A stretch of DNA of 16,892 nucleotides, from assembly GCA_037131955.1 (NCBI GenBank), contig JBAXQC010000062.1:1-16892 (forward strand), given 5' to 3'. Under the pieces are notes generated by a model. It did not search any database. It worked only from the letters and a program-made list of their open reading frames with translations, and was not told where the DNA came from. This stretch comes from CAIMMJ01 sp037131955. Its GTDB lineage: Bacteria; Bacteroidota; Bacteroidia; UBA4408. Position numbers and translations under genes: made by a program. How positions within the stretch are numbered: position 1 is the stretch's first letter; each line of letters begins with the position of its first letter. Shown piece by piece: positions 8,331 through 15,382 of the stretch.

Positions 8331-11009
8331 ATGAAAAAATTAATTTCCATCTTATTATTTTTTCATTTTAATTATTCAGACGTTATTGCAAACCATTTAA
8401 TTGGGGGTGAGTTATCCTACAGGAAATTAGGCGGAACTAACTATGAAATTACTTTAAAAGTTTTTAGAGATTGTAATGCACAGAATGCAGCAAACTTTGA
8501 CAATCCTGCAAACATTGCCATTTATGAAAATGGTGTTTTAATTAACACTGTCCAAATTGATTTAAATAATCCTACCAGCGTAGATCCACCACAACTGGCC
8601 TCCTGCATTGTTGTGCCCAGCACGGTATGTGTTCAAAAAGCCATTTACATAACAACTGTAAGTCTTTCGGCAAGTTCTTATGGATATGATTTAGTTTATA
8701 CCAGGTGTTGCAGAAATACATCTATACAAAACTTGTTAGATCCGGGTGCTACCGGCAGCACATACTATGCCTATATACCCAAAACACAAACAGTAGCAAC
8801 AAATAGCAATCCTGTGTTTAATTCTTTGCCTCCCATTTTTTTGTGCATCAATACACCTTTTGTTTATGACCATTCTGCAACGGATTACGATGGAGATTCT
8901 ATCAGTTACTATTTCTGCAGACCTTACGCCGGTGCTACAGAAACAGATCCTCTGCCAATTCCTGCCGATCCTCCGCCATTTCCATTAGTCAACTATTCTA
9001 ATCCATTTAACGTTGGCAATCAGCTGAGCTCAAACCCCGCTATGACAATAAATGCATCAACTGGTCAATTAACAGTAAATCCCAACGCTTTGGGACAATA
9101 TGTTGTGGGAGTTTGTGCTTCTGAATATAGAAATGGAGTATTTTTAAGTGAATCAAAAAGAGACTTTCAGTTTAATGTTATTCAATGCTTCAATTCCATT
9201 GCATCTATTCCAGACCAAACTGTATTTTGCAATGGCTTAACGGTAGATTTTTTAAACACAAGTGCAAACAGTACAAACTATTTGTGGGATTTTGGAGTTA
9301 CAAATTCTACCACTGATGTTTCTTCTGCTCAAACGCCAACATTTACCTATCCAGCGCCCGGAGTATATACGGTAACTCTTATTGCAACTAACGTGTTTAA
9401 CAATACCGTTGCATGTGCAGATACCGCCACTACAACATTAGAAGTTTTTCCGGTTTTAGATCCCGATTTTATTGTACCTCTTCCTCAATGTTTACAAGGA
9501 AATAGTTTTAATTTTTCGGCAGGTGGAGCATTTGATAATTCTGCAACATTTTTATGGAACTTTGGATCAAACGCAAATGTTAGTACGTTAGCATCTCAAA
9601 ATGCAAACAATATTGTTTTTAATTCAGATTCTCTCATTGAAGTTAGTTTAATTGTTGAGCAATTTGGTTGCTCAGATACGGTGAGAAAAAATATAGAAAT
9701 ATTTCCTCAGCCTATTGCAGAGATAGGAGACGTAAATAAATATTGTGTAGGACTCCAAATTGATTTTGAAAACTTAACTCCTAATTCTCCGGGAACAAAG
9801 TTTCATTGGGATTTTGGTATTGCAAACACCTTAAGTGATACTTCAAATTTATACAATCCAAGTTATACTTTCCCCGATACTGCTAACTACACTATTGAAC
9901 TTACTGTTACAAGCCCTAATGGTTGTATTGACAGCGACAGTGAAGTTTTTCTTGTATACCCATTGTTGCTTCCAGGCGTTTATCCATTTAACGATTCAAG
10001 CTACGTTAATCAATGTATTGATGTAAACTATTTTAATTTTTTTGCCTCGGGTGCTTACAGTGATTCCACAGATTTTATTTGGCAATTTGGGGCCAATGCC
10101 AATCCAACGAGTTCCAATGAAAAAAATCCTCAAGGTGTAACATTTAATGTTGCAGGCACTATACCCATAACAATTACAGTGCAAGAGAATGGATGTAGCA
10201 AAAGCCTTTCCGACACAGTTAGAATTTATAATCGTCCTACAATAAACTACAGTTTAAATACCAATAAATGCTATCCATTTACGGTTCAGTTCAACAACAA
10301 TTGTTTTGCAGAAACCCCAATAAATTACTATTGGAATTTTGGCGACAATACTTATTCGGAAATTCCAAATCCGTTACATGTATTTGAAAATGCAGGTGTA
10401 TATTCCACAAGTTTAAAAATTATAACAAAAACAGGCTGTAAGGATACTTTAGATGTTTCATTAGACAGCATAAGATTTTTGCCTCCGCCAGTTGCAGGAC
10501 TTGAAATAGTTCCAGCAAAAGTTTCGATATTTGACCCCAAAGTTTCATTTAAAGATATTTCTACTAACAAAGTTAGTTCATCTACTGTATTAGGAGATGG
10601 CAGAACAAAATTTGATTCGGAATTTGTTTATCAATACTCAGATACCGGAACATATAAAATAGTGAATATTGCAATAAATGAAGACGGTTGCAGAGATACC
10701 GCCTTTTACGATGTTATTGTATTTCCAGAATTTAGGTTTTGGGTCCCAAATAGTTTTACGCCAAATGGAGATAATTTGAATGACGTGTTTAAACCAATTA
10801 TTATTGGAGCAAAGGAATATTCCTTTAGAATTTTTGACAGGTGGGGAAATTTAATTTTTGATTCTACAAACGATAAAGAAGGGTGGAATGGAAAAATAAA
10901 TAATAGTGAGTCAGACGCTCCAACAGGAGTATATTCATATACTATTGATATATTAAATGTTCTAAAAAACTTTGAATCTAAAACAGGAATGATAATACTA
11001 AATCGTTGA
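8331..11009 (+). CDS. T9SS type B cargo with Cys-rich N-domain and six PKD-like repeats
   Basis: An 892-residue exported protein, paralogous to its left neighbour. The signal peptide is at 1-20. The N-terminal domain (21-286, starting NHLIGGELSYRKLG) keeps all nine cysteines of the neighbour (48, 92, 100, 126, 127, 172, 196, 262, 286) and a DHSATDYDGDS acidic patch. Six PKD-like units follow at about 298-371, 384-458, 470-543, 560-632, 645-716 and 718-798. The first four alternate between a 'WDFG' type and a 'GGAF/SGAY...W-N/Q-FG' type. The sixth is degenerate, with the W-x-FGDG core reduced to VLGDG. The type B sorting domain at 801-892 has PNSFTPNGDNLNDVF, RIFDRWGNLIF and EGWNGK; it is more divergent than the other two. 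PKD domains typically mediate protein or glycan contacts, so a filamentous adhesin role is inferred. It ends the rightward run and overlaps the convergent membrane-protein gene by 12 bases. Confidence 0.9.
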   Translation: MKKLISILLFFHFNYSDVIANHLIGGELSYRKLGGTNYEITLKVFRDCNAQNAANFDNPANIAIYENGVLINTVQIDLNNPTSVDPPQLASCIVVPSTVCVQKAIYITTVSLSASSYGYDLVYTRCCRNTSIQNLLDPGATGSTYYAYIPKTQTVATNSNPVFNSLPPIFLCINTPFVYDHSATDYDGDSISYYFCRPYAGATETDPLPIPADPPPFPLVNYSNPFNVGNQLSSNPAMTINASTGQLTVNPNALGQYVVGVCASEYRNGVFLSESKRDFQFNVIQCFNSIASIPDQTVFCNGLTVDFLNTSANSTNYLWDFGVTNSTTDVSSAQTPTFTYPAPGVYTVTLIATNVFNNTVACADTATTTLEVFPVLDPDFIVPLPQCLQGNSFNFSAGGAFDNSATFLWNFGSNANVSTLASQNANNIVFNSDSLIEVSLIVEQFGCSDTVRKNIEIFPQPIAEIGDVNKYCVGLQIDFENLTPNSPGTKFHWDFGIANTLSDTSNLYNPSYTFPDTANYTIELTVTSPNGCIDSDSEVFLVYPLLLPGVYPFNDSSYVNQCIDVNYFNFFASGAYSDSTDFIWQFGANANPTSSNEKNPQGVTFNVAGTIPITITVQENGCSKSLSDTVRIYNRPTINYSLNTNKCYPFTVQFNNNCFAETPINYYWNFGDNTYSEIPNPLHVFENAGVYSTSLKIITKTGCKDTLDVSLDSIRFLPPPVAGLEIVPAKVSIFDPKVSFKDISTNKVSSSTVLGDGRTKFDSEFVYQYSDTGTYKIVNIAINEDGCRDTAFYDVIVFPEFRFWVPNSFTPNGDNLNDVFKPIIIGAKEYSFRIFDRWGNLIFDSTNDKEGWNGKINNSESDAPTGVYSYTIDILNVLKNFESKTGMIILNR
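9219..10250 (+). repeat. Two-unit PKD super-repeat (A-B-A-B) inside the 892-residue adhesin
   Basis: At protein level, units 1 and 3 (residues about 298-371 and 470-543) share a C-x-G-L-x-(V/I)-D-F opening and a W-D-F-G core with a 'DVSSAQTP' or 'DTSNLYNP' linker. Units 2 and 4 (384-458 and 560-632) share a Q-C opening, a (G/S)GA(F/Y) segment, an FG(S/A)NAN patch and a V-(E/Q)-(Q/E)-(F/N)-GC ending. The order is therefore A-B-A-B with a period of about 172-175 residues, suggesting duplication of a two-domain block. Divergence is high, so this is not a recent DNA repeat. Confidence 0.5.
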
Positions 11010-12623
11010 TGTTTTTTTTACAATTCTAAAAAATGCCCAATTGGTTTTCTTCCTTTGATTTAAATTTTGCAATTCACATTCAACTTTCAAACCATAATTT
11101 TGGAGATAATATTGCTTGAGTAAACCAGATTTAAAATCAAATTTATCCTTTTCTACTAACCACAAACAATTTGAATTTTTAATAGAATAATCATAGATAG
11201 AATCTACCTTTCTCTTCTTTAATATTTTGGTATTGTGCGGAGAATGTGATAACCAATTTGATATATAAATTCTACCTTTTAAAATTAAAAATGGTTGCTT
11301 AAATCCTGTAAAACAATTCATCTTTAAATCGCCCCATAAAATAAAATCATAGTTGTTTAGTTTATTAAACACTTCTATATCGTTGCTTAACGTATTAATT
11401 TGATGGCTGTTTTGAAGTACTCTGTTGTATATTTTAAAACTCATTAAAATTAGGGCAAGCGAAGCAGCTGTTACCAACAAGTAATTTCTTTCTTTAAACT
11501 TGTAGATAAATAAAAGTAAAGCAAAAAGCAAGAACAGCAGGGGTAAAAAAACTCTTTCCTTCATGATATAGATTTGAGAAATTATTACCACTGTGGAAAG
11601 CATAAATAGAATTAGTAAAAAAAAGTGCCAATTAAAATTTCTATTTATAAAAAAAAATAAAAATAGAAATGCCACAGCGCAGTAAAAGAACGAAGACGCC
11701 AAAACAAATTGTAGATAATACATACTCCAAAAAGTGCTGTGCTTAATGCTACCTAAAAGCTTTTGCAGTTGAGTAATGTTAAACAGCTTTTCGTTATCGG
11801 TATTCCAATAGTAGAGCATTTGATAATCGGTTTCGGACCAATTCATTTTTTGCTTTATTTCTTCTTTATTATTGAAATATAAGTTGGGATTATCTTGAAT
11901 CCTTCCTCTTACAATATTATATTCCATAAATTTCTTCCATTCTTGATTACTTAAAACCAAAGAATTGTTGTAGCTGAAGACAATTAATGTACATATTAGC
12001 AAACTTGAAATTCTTTTAAGATAAACTTTTGCAATTTTTGATATTGCAAACAATAGCATTATAGCAGATAAGAGAATTATTAAATAATAAAAAACAAAGG
12101 ACCTAATTAAAAAACAAAGGATAAAAAAAACACAAATTATTGCATTATTTTTTAGCGAATGTTCAGAAAAAACAAAGTATAGAATTGCACTAATTCCAAT
12201 TAAAAAAGAAGCAACCGTAAAAGTGAAATTTATGAGAAAGTAAACACCAAAAGTTAAAAATAAAAAATAAAAGCCAATGATTTTCTGTTGCTTAAACTGT
12301 TTTGATTTTAGAATTAAATTGAGAATAGATAACCAGGAAAGAAAATATATTGCAACAATAAAAATAGAATACCAATTGAGTTGATTAGAAAAATTAGCAT
12401 ACAAATAACTTAAACACCAACCAATTATAGGAGAAATAAAAATCAACATATTTTCATTTTCACCAGTATAAATTCCAGCCGACAGAATCATTAATCCAAA
12501 ATCGTCTGTTTGGTCCATTTTTATCGGAAGAAAAAAAATTACCAAAAAAAAGATTAGGGTAAAAATGAAAAAATGTAGTTGGTGTATTTTTAATGTTAAA
12601 ATTTCTAAGTTGAATTTTTTCAT
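10998..12623 (-). CDS. Multi-spanning membrane protein, GT-C-like family, function unknown
   Basis: A 541-residue, very hydrophobic protein. I count roughly ten transmembrane segments, the first at about 17-34 and most of the others before residue 400. A mostly soluble tail of about 130 residues follows (from about 410). Just after the first helix is QTDDF (Asp 40-41), then LSAGIYTGENEN and an amphipathic stretch with WYSIFIV. An acidic pair in the first extracytoplasmic loop followed by 'S/A-G-x-Y-T-G' is seen in polytopic proteins related to GT-C glycosyltransferases, which use lipid-linked sugar donors. A loop near 228-290 (EWKKFMEYNIVRGR, NPNLYFNN) fits the same uncharacterised family. 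No donor or acceptor can be named. The start ATG lies 42 bases downstream of the CoA-transferase gene's stop, so co-transcription is likely without obvious functional relation. The 3' end overlaps the convergent adhesin gene by 12 bases. Confidence 0.85.
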   Translation of the reverse strand: MKKFNLEILTLKIHQLHFFIFTLIFFLVIFFLPIKMDQTDDFGLMILSAGIYTGENENMLIFISPIIGWCLSYLYANFSNQLNWYSIFIVAIYFLSWLSILNLILKSKQFKQQKIIGFYFLFLTFGVYFLINFTFTVASFLIGISAILYFVFSEHSLKNNAIICVFFILCFLIRSFVFYYLIILLSAIMLLFAISKIAKVYLKRISSLLICTLIVFSYNNSLVLSNQEWKKFMEYNIVRGRIQDNPNLYFNNKEEIKQKMNWSETDYQMLYYWNTDNEKLFNITQLQKLLGSIKHSTFWSMYYLQFVLASSFFYCAVAFLFLFFFINRNFNWHFFLLILFMLSTVVIISQIYIMKERVFLPLLFLLFALLLFIYKFKERNYLLVTAASLALILMSFKIYNRVLQNSHQINTLSNDIEVFNKLNNYDFILWGDLKMNCFTGFKQPFLILKGRIYISNWLSHSPHNTKILKKRKVDSIYDYSIKNSNCLWLVEKDKFDFKSGLLKQYYLQNYGLKVECELQNLNQRKKTNWAFFRIVKKTSTI

Positions 12624-12665
12624 TATTAATTTCCTATTTTCAACACCACAGAAAACAACAACAAG

Positions 12666-13364
12666 TTATCGTTTTGTAACCGTACGTTGCTCAATCCTTT
12701 TTTCGTAATTGGTTCCTTTAAAAATTCTATGCACAAATATGCCAGGCGTTTGAATTTGATTTGGATCAAGCTCTCCTGCCTCAACTAATTCTTCTACTTC
12801 CACAATAGTTATTTTGCCGGCAGTTGCCATCATTGGATTAAAATTTCTAGCTGTGGCCTTGTAAATTAAATTGCCATGAGTATCTCCTTTCCATGCCTTT
12901 ATCAATGAAAAATCAGCTCTTAACCACGATTCCATCAAATACATTTTTCCATTAAACTCTCTCACTTCTTTTCCTTCGGCAACTTCGGTACCGTAACCTG
13001 CTGGTGTAAAAAATGCAGGAATTCCTGCTCCACCTGCTCTACATCGTTCTGCCAATGTTCCCTGTGGAATTAATTCAACCTCTAATTCGCCACTAAGCAT
13101 TTGCCTTTCAAACTCTTCGTTCTCGCCAACATAGGATGAAATCATTTTTTTTACTTGATTGCTTTTTAATAAAATTCCTAATCCAAAATCATCTACTCCA
13201 GCATTGTTTGAAATGCAAGTAAGTCCATTAATTTCTCTGTGTTTTGAAAGTTCCGAAATACAATTTTCTGGTATGCCGCACAAACCAAAACCTCCAACCA
13301 TTAAGGTCATTCCAGAAGATATTCCTTTTATTGCTTCGGCAGCATTTGCTACAACTTTATTCAT
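12666..13364 (-). CDS. scoA: 3-oxoacid CoA-transferase subunit A
   Basis: A 232-residue protein of the usual length for subunit A of a family I CoA-transferase (succinyl-CoA:3-ketoacid or acetate/acetoacetate type). Visible family features are GGFGLCGIPE at about 24-33, SNNAG near 52-56, QGTLAER near 101-107, GAGIPAFFTPAGYGT near 113-126 and 'KATARNFNPMMATAG' near 169-183. With subunit B it moves CoA from succinyl-CoA (or acetyl-CoA) to acetoacetate, giving acetoacetyl-CoA in the cytoplasm. The catalytic glutamate of this family lies in the B part, so this subunit alone should be inactive. No subunit B gene is in the window: the gene immediately downstream is the unrelated membrane protein, although scoB normally sits next to scoA. 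The donor preference cannot be told from subunit A. A lipoprotein gene precedes it on the same strand after 69 bases, and a 3-hydroxybutyrate dehydrogenase lies about 3 kb away. Confidence 0.93.
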   Translation of the reverse strand: MNKVVANAAEAIKGISSGMTLMVGGFGLCGIPENCISELSKHREINGLTCISNNAGVDDFGLGILLKSNQVKKMISSYVGENEEFERQMLSGELEVELIPQGTLAERCRAGGAGIPAFFTPAGYGTEVAEGKEVREFNGKMYLMESWLRADFSLIKAWKGDTHGNLIYKATARNFNPMMATAGKITIVEVEELVEAGELDPNQIQTPGIFVHRIFKGTNYEKRIEQRTVTKR

Positions 13365-13433
13365 ATTATTTTATTCTATTTATTAAGCAAAATTTTTGTT
13401 GCAAGTTAGCACAAAAATAAAATAGCCATACAA

Positions 13434-13853
13434 TTAGTTGTACACTTGCAATCTATTTCCATCAAAAAATGTTCTATACGTAGTGAGTGTTCTGCTTGCA
13501 GGCCCTTTAATTATGGAACCATCAGTTAGCACAAACTGTGAACCACAGCAAGAGTCAACTGCCACTACCTGTGAACTATTAACATTTACTCTGCATAAAT
13601 CTTCCACTTTGTAGGTACAATGTCTGTCATAGGCCATAAATTCATCGTTTGACTTTCTATAAATTATAATACCTCTAGAACCACCTGTAACATAAAGCCA
13701 TGCTCCTGGGGCATTTAATTTATTGTATTGAGGATCAGATAAACTAAACGAGAAGTTTACAACATAATATGGTACAAGTTCATTGTTGTTGTTTTTACGA
13801 CATGCAAAACAAAAGACAACCCACACTACTAAAATAAAATTCCTGTGTTTCAA
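13434..13853 (-). CDS. Small lipoprotein with a Rieske-like domain and atypical cysteine ligands
   Basis: A 139-residue exported protein. The N-terminus MKHRNFILVVWVVFCFAC is a short hydrophobic signal ending at C18. It is a plausible though imperfect lipobox, followed by an Asn-rich spacer, so it is probably a lipoprotein of the periplasm or outer membrane. The rest resembles a Rieske [2Fe-2S] fold: a YDRHCTY segment (C79), DLC (C87), DSCCGSQF (C102, C103) and a closing LTDGSIIKGPASRTL with YRTFFDGNRLQVYN. The canonical Rieske ligands C-x-H and C-x2-H are not kept. Histidines are missing from the ligand positions (T80-Y81 follows C79, and S105 replaces the second His), while four cysteines are clustered. 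It could hold a different metal site or a disulfide, or be a structural descendant without cofactor. The role is unknown. It is first of three leftward genes; the divergent xseA starts 127 bases away. Confidence 0.78.
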   Translation of the reverse strand: MKHRNFILVVWVVFCFACRKNNNNELVPYYVVNFSFSLSDPQYNKLNAPGAWLYVTGGSRGIIIYRKSNDEFMAYDRHCTYKVEDLCRVNVNSSQVVAVDSCCGSQFVLTDGSIIKGPASRTLTTYRTFFDGNRLQVYN

Positions 13854-13980
13854 TTTCCAGATTTTCTAAACAAATTTATAAATAATAATTTAAGTAGATT
13901 TCTTTGCATAAATTTTATAAAAAAGAAATTTACACAAAAGAAATTCAAAAAATGAGTAGCTTTAAAATTGAAAAAATATA

Positions 13981-15165
13981 ATGCAAAACCAAGCCATTAA
14001 ATTATCCTTGCTTTTAGGAAAACTAGAAGAAACAATAGCTGATGAATTTTACGGAAATACTTTTTGGATTATTGCAGAAACCAGTGATGTAAAAATTTAC
14101 GAGCAAAAAGGATGGTGTTTTTTAAAATTGATAGAAAAATCTGGAAGCATAACAATTGCAAAAGTAGATTCTGTAATTTGGAAAAATTCAATAATAAAAA
14201 AGTTTGAAGAAACTACACAAAAAAGGTTTGATAAAGGCATGGAGTTATTGCTTTTAGTAAGCGTGGAATACAGGGCAGCATATGGCTTATCGTTGCAAAT
14301 TCATCAAATAGATGAAAGTTTTACTTTAGGCAATATCGAAAAAAATCGTATAAAAGTAATGGAGACATTAGTGAAGCGATTGCCCGAAAAAGTTTGGTGG
14401 CAAGATGGAACATTAATTTCTGCAAATCATCAAAAAAAGTTACCTTTAATTATAAAAAAACTAGCTTTAGTTTCTGGTAAAGATTCAGATGGATTAAAAG
14501 ATTTTGTGCACGAAATAGAAAATAATAAGTACGGTTACAAATTTGAAATAACAATTTTTGAAACGTTTGTTCAAGGGAAATTTGCAGCTGATTCATTTCA
14601 AAAAACATTTAAGAAAATAGAAGAACATAAAAGTGAATTTGATGCTGTGGTTGTTTGCAGAGGTGGTGGTTCTACACTTGACTTAGAAGTTTTTGATGAT
14701 TTTTATGTAGCGGCGTCTATCGCAACATGTTCAATTGCAGTAATAACTGGGATAGGACACACAAAAAATATTAGCATTGCAGATATGCTTGCCTATAGAA
14801 CTCTAAAAACGCCCACAAAAGCTGCCGACTTTGTAATTGAGCATAATTTTTACTTTGAAATGGAACTGAATAGCTTAAAAATTAAACTTGCCAATGGAAC
14901 AAAAAACTTTGTTCAACACAAACTTTTTCAATTACAGAAAATTAAAATAGATTTTAGAAATTCAACCGAACGCTTACTTATAAAAAATCAGAATGTATTA
15001 AACAGTTGGAAAACAATTTTAAAGTTATCGCATCCCAACGAAATTCTAAAAAAAGGATTTGTTATGGTATATCAACACAAAAAAGTAGTTACCAGTAGGC
15101 AGAAATTAAAAGGCGGAGAATTAAAATTGAAATTTATAGACGGTGAAATAGATGTAAAAAATTAA
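13981..15165 (+). CDS. xseA: Exodeoxyribonuclease VII large subunit
   Basis: A 394-residue protein, somewhat shorter than the roughly 450 residues of the E. coli enzyme. The N-terminal OB-fold (about 25-115, from FWIIAETSDVKIY to YGLSLQIHQID) binds single-stranded DNA. The catalytic ExoVII domain follows, with a short linker 'KLPLIIKKLALVSGKDSDGL', VVVCRGGGSTLDLEVFDD near 223-240, and GIGHTKNISIADMLA near 257-271. A helical, lysine-rich region and a C-terminal 'LKKGFVMVYQHKKVV' strand segment complete it. With XseB it degrades single-stranded DNA to short oligonucleotides without needing magnesium and takes part in repair. The usual Glu in the GxGHE motif is Thr261 here. The Asp in the 'IAD' part is kept (268), so the protein still looks functional. 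The start ATG follows the AT-rich divergent gap. xseB starts 21 bases downstream, the standard operon order. Confidence 0.95.
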   Translation: MQNQAIKLSLLLGKLEETIADEFYGNTFWIIAETSDVKIYEQKGWCFLKLIEKSGSITIAKVDSVIWKNSIIKKFEETTQKRFDKGMELLLLVSVEYRAAYGLSLQIHQIDESFTLGNIEKNRIKVMETLVKRLPEKVWWQDGTLISANHQKKLPLIIKKLALVSGKDSDGLKDFVHEIENNKYGYKFEITIFETFVQGKFAADSFQKTFKKIEEHKSEFDAVVVCRGGGSTLDLEVFDDFYVAASIATCSIAVITGIGHTKNISIADMLAYRTLKTPTKAADFVIEHNFYFEMELNSLKIKLANGTKNFVQHKLFQLQKIKIDFRNSTERLLIKNQNVLNSWKTILKLSHPNEILKKGFVMVYQHKKVVTSRQKLKGGELKLKFIDGEIDVKN

Positions 15166-15186
15166 AAATATTAGCAACAAAACAAA

Positions 15187-15375
15187 ATGGCAAAAAAACA
15201 AACTATTGATACTGCGTTTAGTGAATTATCTAAAATGTTAGCTGATTTAGAAAACGAAAAAATTCCCTTAGAAAATTTAGAAGAACATATTAAAAAAGCA
15301 ACAGAATTACTCAAATACTGCCAAGAGCAATTGAAAACTATTCAGGAAAATGTTGTAAAAATTTCGGAAGAATAA
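15187..15375 (+). CDS. xseB: Exodeoxyribonuclease VII small subunit
   Basis: A 62-residue, almost wholly helical protein matching the XseB family. After a MAKKQTIDT start it has FSELSKMLADLENEKIPLEN (about 11-30), the family's 'L-x-x-I/L-V-x-x-L-E-x-g-x-x-p-L-e-x' pattern. A second helix EEHIKKATELLKYCQEQL follows, and then an acidic tail. Several XseB copies bind one XseA and are needed for nuclease activity. It begins 21 bases after xseA, so the two form one operon. Its stop lies 7 bases from the stop of the convergent patatin gene. Confidence 0.93.
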   Translation: MAKKQTIDTAFSELSKMLADLENEKIPLENLEEHIKKATELLKYCQEQLKTIQENVVKISEE

Positions 15376-15382
15376 AGGGTAT

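Noticed and set aside
2865..11009. Recent tandem DNA duplication or assembly artefact among the adhesin genes.
   Set aside because: Homologous blocks differ throughout at the nucleotide level, including many synonymous and amino-acid changes, so the duplication is old and not an assembly error.
11001..11019. Terminator at the end of the 892-residue adhesin gene, based on an eight-T run.
   Set aside because: There is a T-tract but no convincing stem before it.
13412..13419. TATTTTTG on the minus strand before scoA as a -7 element.
   Set aside because: It fits TAnnTTTG, but no -33 TTTG lies at a suitable distance, so support is too weak for a promoter call.
13957..13964. TAGCTTTA upstream of xseA as a Bacteroidota -7 element (TAnnTTTG).
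   Set aside because: One mismatch and no TTTG at the usual upstream distance. In such AT-rich DNA this is expected by chance.
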